The notes beneath the pieces were generated by a model, which was not told the DNA's origin, searched no databases, and saw nothing but the letters and a program-made list of their open reading frames with translations. From Psychrobium sp051201665 (GTDB taxonomy: Bacteria > Pseudomonadota > Gammaproteobacteria > Enterobacterales > Psychrobiaceae): DNA of 64,000 bases. The position numbers were made by a program, and so were the translations under genes. This document shows positions 17,058-26,634 of the stretch, piece after piece. How positions within the stretch are numbered: the first letter of the stretch is position 1; every line of letters starts with the position of its first letter. The DNA is taken from NCBI RefSeq assembly GCF_051201665.1, contig NZ_CP179210.1, positions 4,092,001 to 4,156,000 on the forward strand, written 5' to 3'.

Positions 17058-18533
17058 ATGGCTCAGAACTACTTTAATACCCTTTCATTACGCGATCAGT
17101 TAGCACAACTAGCTAAATGTGACTTTATGGACATCAGCGAATTTAGCGACGGCGTTCAAGCGCTTGTTGGTAAAAAGATGGTAATTATTGGTTGTGGTGC
17201 TCAAGGTCTTAACCAAGGTTTAAACCTACGTGACAGTGGTTTAGATATTTCTTACACATTACGTGCAGAAGCTATCGAACAAAAACGTCAATCGTGGAAA
17301 AACGCCACTGAAAACGGTTTTACTGTTGGCACTTACGAAGAACTGATTCCAGATGCAGACGTAGTACTTAACTTAACGCCTGACAAGCAGCATTCAGCGG
17401 TTGTTGAAGCCGTTATGCCAATGATGAAGCACGGCGCTTGTTTAACCTACTCACACGGTTTTAACGTGGTTGAAGAAGGCATGCAGATTCGTGATGATTT
17501 AACAGTAATCATGGTAGCGCCTAAGTGTCCTGGCTCTGAAGTACGTGAAGAATACAAACGTGGCTTCGGTGTACCTACACTAATCGCTGTTCATGAAGAC
17601 AACGATCCACGCGGCGAAGGTCTTGCACTCGCTAAAGCATACGCTGCTGGTACTGGTGGTCATCGCGCTGGTGTTCTAATGTCATCGTTTATCGCTGAAG
17701 TAAAATCAGACTTAATGGGCGAACAAACCATCCTTTGTGGCATGTTGCAAACTGGCTCAATCTTATGTTTTGAAAAGATGGTTGAGAAAGGTATCAACGC
17801 AGGCTACGCCTCTAAATTACTTCAATACGGTTGGGAAACAGTTACCGAAGCGCTTAAGTACGGTGGCGTAACTAACATGTTAGATCGTCTATCTAACCCG
17901 GCAAAAGTAAAAGCGTTTGAATTATCTGAAGAACTTAAGCAAATCATGCGTCCGCTTTACAACAAGCACATGGATGACATCATGAGTGGGGCTTTCTCAT
18001 CAGGCATGATGGAAGATTGGGCTAACGATGACAAAAACTTATTAGGCTGGCGTGCAGATACCGCTGAAACAGCGTTTGAAAAACAACCGGCAGGCGATCA
18101 AGAAATCAGCGAGCAAGAATTCTTTGACCACGGTATCTTAATGGTTGCAATGGTTCGCGCTGGTGTTGAGCTAGCGTTCGAAACGATGGTTGCAGCAGGC
18201 ATCAAAGAAGAATCAGCTTATTACGAGTCGCTACATGAAACGCCGTTAATCGCTAATACTATTGCGCGTAAGAAACTTTACGAAATGAACGCAACAATTT
18301 CTGACACGGCAGAATACGGTTGTTACCTATACAACCATGCATGTGTGCCAATGTTACGTGACTTTATGACGCGCATCGACACCGACGTTATCGGTCGTGG
18401 TTTAGACAGCACTAGCAATGGCGTAGACAACGCGCAATTAATTGCTATCAACAGTGAATTACGTAATCACCCAGTTGAACAAATTGGTAACACGCTACGT
18501 GGCCACATGTCTGCCATGAAGAAAATTATTTAG
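17058..18533 (+). CDS. ilvC: Ketol-acid reductoisomerase (class II)
   Basis: The 491-residue length equals that of the long class II enterobacterial IlvC. It shows the Rossmann GCGAQGLNQGLNLRDSG (about 45-61), the APKCPGSEVREEY loop, and two knotted helical domains with metal-binding D/E residues (SDLMGEQTILCG). It converts acetolactate to dihydroxyisovalerate and acetohydroxybutyrate to its methyl analogue for Val/Leu/Ile synthesis, using NADPH and magnesium. AGGA precedes the ATG. A strong terminator follows. Regulation by the divergent ilvY is expected. Confidence 0.98.
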   Translation: MAQNYFNTLSLRDQLAQLAKCDFMDISEFSDGVQALVGKKMVIIGCGAQGLNQGLNLRDSGLDISYTLRAEAIEQKRQSWKNATENGFTVGTYEELIPDADVVLNLTPDKQHSAVVEAVMPMMKHGACLTYSHGFNVVEEGMQIRDDLTVIMVAPKCPGSEVREEYKRGFGVPTLIAVHEDNDPRGEGLALAKAYAAGTGGHRAGVLMSSFIAEVKSDLMGEQTILCGMLQTGSILCFEKMVEKGINAGYASKLLQYGWETVTEALKYGGVTNMLDRLSNPAKVKAFELSEELKQIMRPLYNKHMDDIMSGAFSSGMMEDWANDDKNLLGWRADTAETAFEKQPAGDQEISEQEFFDHGILMVAMVRAGVELAFETMVAAGIKEESAYYESLHETPLIANTIARKKLYEMNATISDTAEYGCYLYNHACVPMLRDFMTRIDTDVIGRGLDSTSNGVDNAQLIAINSELRNHPVEQIGNTLRGHMSAMKKII

Positions 18534-18550
18534 TCGGTATCGTTAAACAA

Positions 18551-18580
18551 AAAAAGGGCTATCATTTGATAGCCCTTTTT
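18551..18580. terminator. Bidirectional terminator between ilvC and acyltransferase gene
   Basis: AAAAAGGGCTATC pairs perfectly with GATAGCCCTTTTT around a 4-nt loop, giving a GC stem with A and T tracts on both sides. It can stop transcription from both convergent genes. Confidence 0.9.
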
Positions 18581-18588
18581 ATTTTGCG

Positions 18589-19149
18589 CTACTTTTCAGC
18601 AGGTAAATGATGCGGAATATTCTTTGGATGACGACCATCTATACTGCGAAAATAATCTAATATCACCGGAAAATCGACATCGATATTACCGGTCGGCATA
18701 AAGGGTTCGCGAAAACGAACTTCCTTCGATTTGAAATCAAAACCAATCATTTCAATCGGGACATTTGCTTTACAAGCAATGTGATAAAACCCTGATTTCC
18801 ATCGCTTAATCTCGCTTCTTGTTCCCTCTGGTGCAATTCCTAAAATGAACTCATCGTGGTTTTCATACATCGCCACCACTTGATCAACCAAGTTATTATC
18901 TTTATGACGATAGACAGGGCTGCCACCTAACCAGCGGAAAAACCAGCCGTAGGGTGCATTAAACAACTGATGCTTGGCCAAAAATCTCACGTTTGCACCC
19001 ATTGCACCTCTCACAACCATGCCTAAGATAAAATCCCAATTGCTGGTATGAGGGCCAATAATGATGATAAATTTCTTCTCATTTGGCAGTTGGCCAACCA
19101 TTTTCCAACCTAGTACACACAATATAAATTTACTAACCGATTGAAACAT
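18589..19149 (-). CDS. PlsC-like lysophospholipid/glycerol acyltransferase
   Basis: A 186-residue protein with the acyltransferase blocks GPHTSNWDF (HxxxxD type, about 32-40) and APEGTRS (about 112-118). A short hydrophobic N-terminus probably associates with the membrane. It is smaller than typical PlsC (about 240 residues) and resembles short 1-acylglycerol-3-phosphate acyltransferase-like proteins of marine gammaproteobacteria. The acyl acceptor is unknown. It stands alone and converges with ilvC. Confidence 0.82.
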   Translation of the reverse strand: MFQSVSKFILCVLGWKMVGQLPNEKKFIIIIGPHTSNWDFILGMVVRGAMGANVRFLAKHQLFNAPYGWFFRWLGGSPVYRHKDNNLVDQVVAMYENHDEFILGIAPEGTRSEIKRWKSGFYHIACKANVPIEMIGFDFKSKEVRFREPFMPTGNIDVDFPVILDYFRSIDGRHPKNIPHHLPAEK

Positions 19150-19237
19150 ATAAAGTATTACCTTTCTTATTGTTATATTTAAATGACACTTTTATGGCAT
19201 GCGCCTAATTTACACTAGTTTTAGTTTAATTATCATA

Positions 19238-19500
19238 GGGTCTGTTGAATTTTTGAGTTCATTTTTGCAGCAATTTGTTTGGGGTTTCTACAAGGCAGAG
19301 CCTATGTGGTGTAGCTGGCTACACGAATAGGCGATAACGCCGTAGAAGTACCAAACAAATGCTGTCCGTAGGATTCACCTAAAAGGGCTTTGTGCTGCGT
19401 TATTCGTCATTCACCTAGATAAACTAGGCATCAATCCTCATGCCTTGCCCAAAACCCTTTTAGATTGAACAAAACTTGAACCACAAAGTTCATCATACCC
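19238..19500. mobile_element. 263-bp MITE-like element with TA flanks, copy 1
   Basis: The element starts GGGTCTGTTGA, ends in ATACCC and is flanked by TA on both sides. It shares long blocks, in inverse orientation, with 56046-56356, for example GCAGCAATTTGTTTGGGG, AGGCAGAGCCTATGTGG and GGCAAGGCATGAGGATTGAT. It has no coding capacity. The TA flanks suggest mobilisation by an IS630/mariner-type transposase, by inference. It fills the middle of the 533-bp gap 19150-19682. I see nothing else there apart from ordinary upstream sequence of the next gene. Confidence 0.75.
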
Positions 19501-19682
19501 TATTGATAGCTCACAAAATTTCACGTTAGAATGAGTTTCGTTCCTTGGATGTTTTGAGTTTGTTAAAAACAATTTGTAGCAAGTACGTTTTCTCAATAAT
19601 CGCACGCACTAATGCTTGAATCGCTTCATCTAACCGGAAAAATTGAACCCATCACGGCAGATATGCCACAGGGAAACGCTTT

Positions 19683-21455
19683 ATGAATGAGCTGTTGTTA
19701 GAATCGTTGGTCGCCTTAACGGCTTTCGCCGTATTATGGACACTGTATTATTCCATGATGAGACATAAAGTTGAATCTCAGCCTGGTTCTCGATTCTTAA
19801 TTGTTGGCTTTACGCTTCTCTTCATTAGCTTTCTCATTGATATCACAGATAACTTCTCCTCACTAAATCAATACATACTTATTGGCGATACACCAACCGA
19901 AAGAGTCATTGAAAAAGGTTTCGGCTCTCTCATTGGATTATTATTTTTAGCCGTTGGTTTTCATCGCTGGCTACCTGCAGTATTTGAATTATCCATCGCC
20001 AAAAAGAACATCAACAAACTCAACAGCAAACTGGGCAAACTCGTTGACGAACGCACCAGCGAATTAAGCGAAGTTAACCAACAACTACGTCAAGAAATTG
20101 CCGAGCGAGAAAAAGCACAAAACAAACTCGACAAACAAATGCTTCACGATCCCCTAACGGAATTGCCTAACCGCTATGCACTATTAGAGTATTTAGAGCA
20201 TGAGCGATTGCGAAGCAGCGCACACCCAAATCATTACGCCATGTTCATTATCGACTTAGATCAATTCAAAGCCGTCAACGATTCGCTAGGGTACGCAACT
20301 GGCGACAAAGTAATAAAATCCATTGGTAATAGATTGGCATTTAATCACCGTAGCGAAGACTTTTTAGGACGTTTAGGTGGCGACGAATTCGTACTAGTAA
20401 TGTCAATGAATCGAGATGACCCACAGTCAGCGGCATTGCAAACTTACAACAACGCCACCACGCTTATCGAACTAGTCGCCGCCCAACTGAAAGTCGACAA
20501 ACACCAATTTAACCTGTCAGCCTGTATCGGCATTACCGTATTTAACTACGGCGGTAGCCAATCATCAGAAGACATATTGCGCCAAGCAGATATCGCACTT
20601 TATAATGCCAAAGAAAAAGGTCAGGGATTCTTTTCTTTTTTTCAACCAGAAATGCAAAAGAAAGCCCAAACACGCCTCAAGCAATCTAAAGAACTCCATG
20701 ATGCGCTGTCCAACAAAGAACTCTTTTTACAGTACCAACCTCAAGTTGATAAAGACGGTAAATTTATTGGTATGGAAGCGCTGCTCCGTTGGCACCATCC
20801 AATCAATGGCATTGTAGACCCTTCTAACTTTATCGCGTTAGCCGAAGAAATTGGCATCATCGACAAACTAGGCCGTTACATTATGCACATGGCCTGTCAG
20901 CAATGTAATGATTTAGTCAGCAGCTTCTACCCAGACAACAAGCTCAAAGTAGCCATTAACATCAGTCCAAGTCACTTCCTACAAGACGACTTTGTAGAGC
21001 AAGTGAAGAGCATTACTGAAAATTACTCGATGCAAAACATGCAGCTGGTACTAGAAATTACAGAAGAAGTGACAATTGGCGACATCGACGATGTTATTAA
21101 GAAAATGAATCAACTGCGTCGTCTCCACGTGCATTTTTCACTAGACGACTTCGGAACTGGTTACTCATCACTTACTTACTTAAAACAACTGCCAATAGAC
21201 ACCGTAAAGATTGATAAATCCTTCATCCAAGAACTGCATGAAAATAAAGATGATGCATCAATTGTCGAAGCTATTCTCACCATGACCCGTGCGCTAGAAA
21301 TCGACGTCATTGCCGAAGGCATTGAAAATCAAAGCCAATACAAATTCCTTTCAGATCTTCATTGCCAATATTACCAAGGCTACTATTTTGGCAAACCAGA
21401 AAGTGTCGCCGCACTCATTGAAAACGGCGACCTCATCGACAAGCGAGTTATTTAA
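19683..21455 (+). CDS. Membrane-bound GGDEF-EAL cyclic di-GMP enzyme
   Basis: The 590-residue protein has three hydrophobic N-terminal segments (about 5-23, 37-55 and 80-98), a short coiled coil (about 105-150), a GGDEF domain with intact LGGDEF (near 233) and an EAL domain with MEALLRW (near 363), LDDFGTGYSSL (near 487) and IAEGIE. Both catalytic sites look complete, so it could make or, more likely, break down cyclic di-GMP at the inner membrane. AGGGA precedes the ATG. Its 3' end overlaps the convergent DUF2339 gene by 8 nt. Confidence 0.92.
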   Translation: MNELLLESLVALTAFAVLWTLYYSMMRHKVESQPGSRFLIVGFTLLFISFLIDITDNFSSLNQYILIGDTPTERVIEKGFGSLIGLLFLAVGFHRWLPAVFELSIAKKNINKLNSKLGKLVDERTSELSEVNQQLRQEIAEREKAQNKLDKQMLHDPLTELPNRYALLEYLEHERLRSSAHPNHYAMFIIDLDQFKAVNDSLGYATGDKVIKSIGNRLAFNHRSEDFLGRLGGDEFVLVMSMNRDDPQSAALQTYNNATTLIELVAAQLKVDKHQFNLSACIGITVFNYGGSQSSEDILRQADIALYNAKEKGQGFFSFFQPEMQKKAQTRLKQSKELHDALSNKELFLQYQPQVDKDGKFIGMEALLRWHHPINGIVDPSNFIALAEEIGIIDKLGRYIMHMACQQCNDLVSSFYPDNKLKVAINISPSHFLQDDFVEQVKSITENYSMQNMQLVLEITEEVTIGDIDDVIKKMNQLRRLHVHFSLDDFGTGYSSLTYLKQLPIDTVKIDKSFIQELHENKDDASIVEAILTMTRALEIDVIAEGIENQSQYKFLSDLHCQYYQGYYFGKPESVAALIENGDLIDKRVI

Positions 21456-24354
21456 CTTCCTCAGCTTCAGGTTCAGCGTCTTGTGCTGTCACTAGACGTT
21501 GATACCAGAACGACGCCCCTAAAATCAGCACCCCAATGCCCATAAAGAGCACGACCTTTTGCCACAACACGGCATTGGCCGCATCGAGTAAACCCAGTTT
21601 AAGAATACCGACAAAAATTAACCCAAAGCTAACCCGTACATTCAGCAAAGTACGTTGATTTGTAAATAGAATAACGGCACCGTGGATTGCGAGCGTCGGA
21701 GCAATTAACAAGTCTAATCGCAGATAATCGAAAGCACTCAAGGTTAATGCATAAGTCACCAACACCACGACATGCAGCAAGATATCATTAGCGTCTTTAA
21801 ACCAACCGCCAATCAACGATTGCTTATACGCCCTACGTTTCTTAATAAAGGTTGCAGCCACAAACACCATTGGCGCAATGGCAAACCATTCGTCGGTGAA
21901 AATTAACGTCCAACTGCTCACGATAAAAAACAGCTGCATGAGACCAATCATCAGCGAATGACGTTTAGCTAGCCACCAACTCTGTGCAATAAGCATCATG
22001 GCGGTCCAATACAACAAACCAACAAGGTGTGAAATCACAAAAGAATCCGTTGCTGTGGCAATAGCCAATGGCAACATCATGCCTATTGTCCACAAACCCC
22101 AACCTGCGATGTATTGATACAACGCGTCGTTCTTACGTTGATTCAGCACATAAGCCGCGCTGTAACACAATCCAAACAACGCAGTCGCTATCAAGCCGCT
22201 GGTCACTGATGTCGATAGTGCCCCAAAGATAAGGCTCAGACTTGCCAAGCCAACCAAAATCTTAGCCTGCCACACAATCCATTTATGCCTAACCAGTTGC
22301 GCAAAACAAACAGCCAACAACGGTGATAACCAAACAATTAAAATGACATCGGCTTCCAAGCGTCTAAAGCCAGTGACTAACCAACACACAGGAACGATAA
22401 GATAAAACGCAATGCGCGCATATTCAGAAAACTGACGCAGCGGACTCTCTGGTGCATAACGCCGGAAATATTCAGCAAACAACCATAATTGCACCAATGC
22501 AGACGCTAACGACAATTTGGCAAATAAAGGCAATAACGAAAAGCGATAAATATCGAAGTTTACGGCGTATTCCAACGCGTAAACAATAGGAACCGCAATC
22601 AACGACAATGCCAAAAATTCAATATTTTTTTGTCCACAAGCGCGTGCTCTGAACAACAAGGCCACTTGCAGCACAATAGTCGCAGGCGCCATCCATTGAC
22701 CAAGCCACATATCTCCACAACTGAAGATTAATAACGCAACCCAAGCCGACTCACAAAACAACAACAACGGCTTAACGCGCTGCTGAGTAAACTGTAAAAA
22801 CACTTTATCATCAGTGATTAAGCGTAACCAAATACTCAAAGTAGCCAATACAGTTAATGCAATTAACCACTCATCAAAGCTTTGTAAAGAAGGCAATAAC
22901 ATCGTGTTATCAAACACGCCAATCAAGCTATAGAACAGCGCGACACACGCCAGTGCCTGCCCCTGATTAATAACGCTTGGTAATAAATAACGGCGGCCAA
23001 TAGCAATCAGTAATAGGCCCTCAACAGCCCAGGCAACACCCCATAGTTCGCCGCCAAGTGCACTTACCGCCATCAATACTAACCAGATGGTTGCAATTAA
23101 AGCCATAAAATGAGTTAACGGGTGTTTGATGCGATACAGCACATAACCAGCGGCTATTGCAGCAACGCCATTCACTCCAAACATAAGCGCCAACCAACCA
23201 CTTAGTGCATCGCTGGCTTGGAAGAAAAACAACAAGTTTGCGCCAATTAACGCCGCCAAAAACAACATCACATGCTGCTGACGCTGCTCTTTAAACACTA
23301 AATTAAACGTAATGTAACCAAAGAACAGTAAGTAAAATATATCAATAAAAACAATAGGAAAGCTAAATAGCGGCTGACTCACTGCCCACTCAAGAGCAAC
23401 TAATACAAATGCCAGACTCAAGTTAGCCAACCAAGCACCAACATAGCGATAGGCAAGGATTAAACTGCTTAATGTCACCAATGCCAACGACACTAAATAC
23501 CAACTTCCATGCACACCAACAGCGTCAGACAACAGTGGAATAACAGACACACCAACAATGCCCAATGCCGCAACAACTTTAGTATCTAGCCACATAGCGA
23601 GTCCATGAGCAGCTAGAGCAATGACTAAATACAACGCAATAATCATCCAAATCGACAAGATCTGGTAAACATCACCGGCGAAATAAACGGTGCTGTAGAG
23701 CAATAAAATACCCAAACTAACAATGGCCGTGGCAAACTCACCAAACTTGGTTTGCCGCTTGAGATAAATCCCCAACACCATCACCGCCGCAGCGGCACTC
23801 AACATCAATAGCGATTTTAAACCCACGCCCATTTGGTCAATCAACAACTGCATTAAATAACCAAAACCAGCAAGCGTTAAACCAATACCCATGATGGTTA
23901 AAACGAAAATACCTAACATGCCACGCTCTTTGTAAGAGCGATAAACGTTTGCAACTGGCTTAAACCAATCGAACACAGACGCCATAATCGACTGAAACAT
24001 TATCTCGACATAAGACGGTTTACTTTCTTTGGGTTTAACAGCGACAGGCTTGGCTTGTGACTTAGTTCCAGCGTGTTTGTTAGCAACAACAGATGCAGCT
24101 GGCGCTTCAACAACCGGAGTAAATTCAACGTTTGTCGGCGCTGCATCATGATGATGAACCGCAACAATCTCTTCATTAACAGAGCTGTCAGACGATTGAG
24201 AAATTCGCTGTGAAACAACAGGATCGGGTGGGGCGGAATATTCGGGGTCAACTTGAGCGACACGAAACTCAAGATTCTTAATGCGCGCATCAAATTGGCT
24301 CTTAAGCTGAGCCAACTCATACTTGAGTGCATTAACTTCATCGTTATTTTTCAA
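21448..24354 (-). CDS. DUF2339 polytopic membrane protein
   Basis: A 968-residue protein with an N-terminal coiled coil (about 1-30), a Pro/Val-rich soluble linker (to about 140) and then more than 20 hydrophobic helices, as in the DUF2339 family. The start is TTG at 24354, supported by AGGA seven bases upstream and by the heptad pattern that begins at once. No nearby ATG would keep it. Function is unknown; the family is sometimes found with envelope genes. The long gap upstream contains hairpin repeats and a MITE. Confidence 0.88.
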   Translation of the reverse strand: MKNNDEVNALKYELAQLKSQFDARIKNLEFRVAQVDPEYSAPPDPVVSQRISQSSDSSVNEEIVAVHHHDAAPTNVEFTPVVEAPAASVVANKHAGTKSQAKPVAVKPKESKPSYVEIMFQSIMASVFDWFKPVANVYRSYKERGMLGIFVLTIMGIGLTLAGFGYLMQLLIDQMGVGLKSLLMLSAAAAVMVLGIYLKRQTKFGEFATAIVSLGILLLYSTVYFAGDVYQILSIWMIIALYLVIALAAHGLAMWLDTKVVAALGIVGVSVIPLLSDAVGVHGSWYLVSLALVTLSSLILAYRYVGAWLANLSLAFVLVALEWAVSQPLFSFPIVFIDIFYLLFFGYITFNLVFKEQRQQHVMLFLAALIGANLLFFFQASDALSGWLALMFGVNGVAAIAAGYVLYRIKHPLTHFMALIATIWLVLMAVSALGGELWGVAWAVEGLLLIAIGRRYLLPSVINQGQALACVALFYSLIGVFDNTMLLPSLQSFDEWLIALTVLATLSIWLRLITDDKVFLQFTQQRVKPLLLFCESAWVALLIFSCGDMWLGQWMAPATIVLQVALLFRARACGQKNIEFLALSLIAVPIVYALEYAVNFDIYRFSLLPLFAKLSLASALVQLWLFAEYFRRYAPESPLRQFSEYARIAFYLIVPVCWLVTGFRRLEADVILIVWLSPLLAVCFAQLVRHKWIVWQAKILVGLASLSLIFGALSTSVTSGLIATALFGLCYSAAYVLNQRKNDALYQYIAGWGLWTIGMMLPLAIATATDSFVISHLVGLLYWTAMMLIAQSWWLAKRHSLMIGLMQLFFIVSSWTLIFTDEWFAIAPMVFVAATFIKKRRAYKQSLIGGWFKDANDILLHVVVLVTYALTLSAFDYLRLDLLIAPTLAIHGAVILFTNQRTLLNVRVSFGLIFVGILKLGLLDAANAVLWQKVVLFMGIGVLILGASFWYQRLVTAQDAEPEAEEVK

Positions 24355-24519
24355 GATTACGTCCTGTAAGCGAGGATATCGAACAAGACGCTAGTATGGC
24401 ACAAAAAATCTACATTTTGGCGCTACACTCCAGCTATTAAAACTACTATATGGGCTTCATGCAGATCGGTTGAGATTTCTAGTTGAATCACAGCGTGTCC
24501 AATTCCCGTTGTTTCGCCT

Positions 24520-25175
24520 CTTAAATTAGAAATTGACCAATGCAAAAATCATGGATGATTTTTACTCATACATTCCTTATATTCGCCTTTTCGAGGCCAG
24601 CTATGCTGTTAAAATTTGTTCCAGACAAATTTTTAATACCAATTGCATTAAGTAAGTGATCTTGTTGTGCGTAGAGAAAATCAGCTAAAACAAGGCGCTC
24701 GATTGACTAATAGCTGGCTATTAGGATTGAGAGCAACGCCATTTTAGTTAATTTTAACAAGTACAAGTGGGCAAATATTTAATGCAATTGGTATAAGTAT
24801 TTGCTGCAGGTGACTGCATGGATGCAGGAAGTAGAGCAACGCAGGAGCAGTTGCCGAGATGCGGATAAAATACGGTATTGAATAGACAATTTATCATTTA
24901 AGAATCAAGGCTAAACTTACGGGTCGCCTTTGCAAATAACATCCTTGTTATTTGTTCTTCGAACCAGCTAGCGCTGTCTAAAATCATTCCAGATGATTTT
25001 TTCTTTTGGTTACTTTTCTTGGTAAATCTCGTCCTGAGATTTATCGCTGCGCGACCAGTGCAGATATTCTAGTGGCTACGCACAAATTTTTCTGGAAAAA
25101 ATTTGAATAGTCACAGACTACCCGCAGGGTGAAATACAGGGATGTATTTCATTTAAGAAAAGTAACTGGTGTGTT
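24520..25175. repeat. Hairpin-array repeat region with GGA/TCC loops (large copy)
   Basis: At least eight perfect or near-perfect hairpins lie in this gap: 24544-24563, 24611-24633, 24814-24827, 24933-24954, 24980-25000, 25023-25043, 25083-25105 and 25131-25150. Their stems differ (AAAAATCAT, AAAATTTGT, CTGCAT, CAAATAACA, AAAATCAT, TAAATCTC, CAAATTTTT, GAAATACA), yet every loop contains GG(A) or its complement. A shorter inverted relative is at 32345-32610, sharing phrases such as CTTTTGGTTACTTTTCTT, AAATCTCGTCCTGAG and AATACGGTATTGAATAG. A MITE is inserted directly beside the second hairpin. The 913-bp gap 24355-25267 holds no recognisable gene. Confidence 0.75.
24637..24793. mobile_element. 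157-bp MITE-like element, copy B (TWA target duplication)
   Basis: Perfect 15-bp inverted ends TACCAATTGCATTAA, flanked by TAA on both sides. It is nearly identical to copy C at 58868 and inverse to copy A at 15854. It is nested in the hairpin-array region, directly after the hairpin at 24611-24633, so the array is probably older than the insertion. Confidence 0.9.
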
Positions 25176-25267
25176 TTAGGCTTGCTTAAAACAAGACGAT
25201 GAATTCGATAAGCACACCAAATTATTCCAACCGATCAAAGTTTTCGATTACCTGACAGACATTAACC

Positions 25268-26554
25268 CTATGGGTTTAATATTTTGTGAAGTGTCGAGAA
25301 AATATTAGCTCCGTCAACCTTGATACCATTGTGCTCGTGAGCCGCTGAACACCACGCTATAGCGCCATTGACCTGCTGCAATGTTTCATTCGAATACGCA
25401 ATATCAACATACATATCGGTTTCATACACAGCGGCTGCCACAGGCACCTTATTATTCGCTAACTGCTGCAAATCATACAACGGCGGCCAGTCATCTTTTT
25501 CAGCTAATAACTGGGCGGCTTGTGCCAAAGGTTTGAGCTGTGAAAACTGCTCGAACATCCAAGGGAAAATCATTTCTCCAGTAAAGTTAAACGACTGACT
25601 GTGCTCATCGACATTAAAATCATTGGCAAATGATTGATGTCGAACCTCATGGGCTGCCCAATTTGACGCAAACGCTTGACAATAAATCGACTCATGCAAA
25701 AAAGCGAAAATAGGGTTAGTGTCATAATCAAGCAAACTTAGCATCGATTGCTTAAACACAAAACTCAGCGCTTTTACGCCGTTCACCTCAACAAACGCTT
25801 GCTCTAACATTGCATACAGCTCTTGATGTCCGCCAGTCATTCCCAAATGAATACCCAACAACTGAAAACGTTCCACCGTTAACGGTGAACCATCAGGCAA
25901 TGTCTCTGGTGTTGTTAATAAATGCTGTGCAACCGAACGAGCGATAGCTTGCGCTTGAGGATAGGTATCAAAAAACAGCTTATTTTTATCGAGAACGCGC
26001 TTAAAAGTCTTGCGATACACATCGGTCGCTGGTCGTGTCAGCGATGGGATGCCGCCAGTAATAAACGCCTGCTCAATGGCATTTGGTGATGCCGATAAAT
26101 AACGTAAAACACAAAAGCCACCAAAGCTTTGGCCTAAAATAGACCACTTATTATCACCAATAAGCGCACTGCGAATGGTTTCTGCGTCACGAATGATATT
26201 GTCACTTCGATAATGAGCTAGATGTTCAGCTTGCTGCTCTGGTGTCAAATGACCTAATGTTTGAGCAGTCACCGGCGAGCTACACGCGGTGCCTCGTTGA
26301 TCAAGCAACAACACGCGATAATGCTTACACGCCTCACCAACCCAGCCATCTAATCCCGTTGGGCGGCTGGCGCCAAATCCTGGTCCACCTTGAAAAAACA
26401 CCAAGTAAGGCAATTCGTTTTCTCGACCCGATTTACTAGCTACCTCACGTGCGAAAACAGATAGTTTTTGCTGCTCAGGCTGTTGATAATCTAACGGAAC
26501 AGTAAATCGACGATCTTGACAAACAAGGCCATTAACAACGTATGTATTTAGCAT
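25268..26554 (-). CDS. S33 family alpha/beta hydrolase, prolyl aminopeptidase-like
   Basis: A 428-residue cytoplasmic protein. The oxyanion-loop motif GGPGFGASRP (about 55-64), LLDQRGTACS (about 90-100) and nucleophile elbow GQSFGG (Ser about 140) define the proline iminopeptidase group of peptidase S33, which removes N-terminal proline or acts as a related aminopeptidase. Length fits the longer Pip variant. It is a single gene, followed downstream by the hairpin repeat region. Confidence 0.87.
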   Translation of the reverse strand: MLNTYVVNGLVCQDRRFTVPLDYQQPEQQKLSVFAREVASKSGRENELPYLVFFQGGPGFGASRPTGLDGWVGEACKHYRVLLLDQRGTACSSPVTAQTLGHLTPEQQAEHLAHYRSDNIIRDAETIRSALIGDNKWSILGQSFGGFCVLRYLSASPNAIEQAFITGGIPSLTRPATDVYRKTFKRVLDKNKLFFDTYPQAQAIARSVAQHLLTTPETLPDGSPLTVERFQLLGIHLGMTGGHQELYAMLEQAFVEVNGVKALSFVFKQSMLSLLDYDTNPIFAFLHESIYCQAFASNWAAHEVRHQSFANDFNVDEHSQSFNFTGEMIFPWMFEQFSQLKPLAQAAQLLAEKDDWPPLYDLQQLANNKVPVAAAVYETDMYVDIAYSNETLQQVNGAIAWCSAAHEHNGIKVDGANIFSTLHKILNP

Positions 26555-26634
26555 TTCAAATCCAATAATTAAGCAAAACGTTTAACATTGAACAAGAGTA
26601 TACGTTGCAAATAGCTTGAGACAAATAACCTTAG

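Noticed and set aside
24000..24341. 113-residue Leu/Arg-rich ORF inside the DUF2339 gene
   Set aside because: It is an alternative frame of the Pro/Ala/Val-rich linker and has low complexity.
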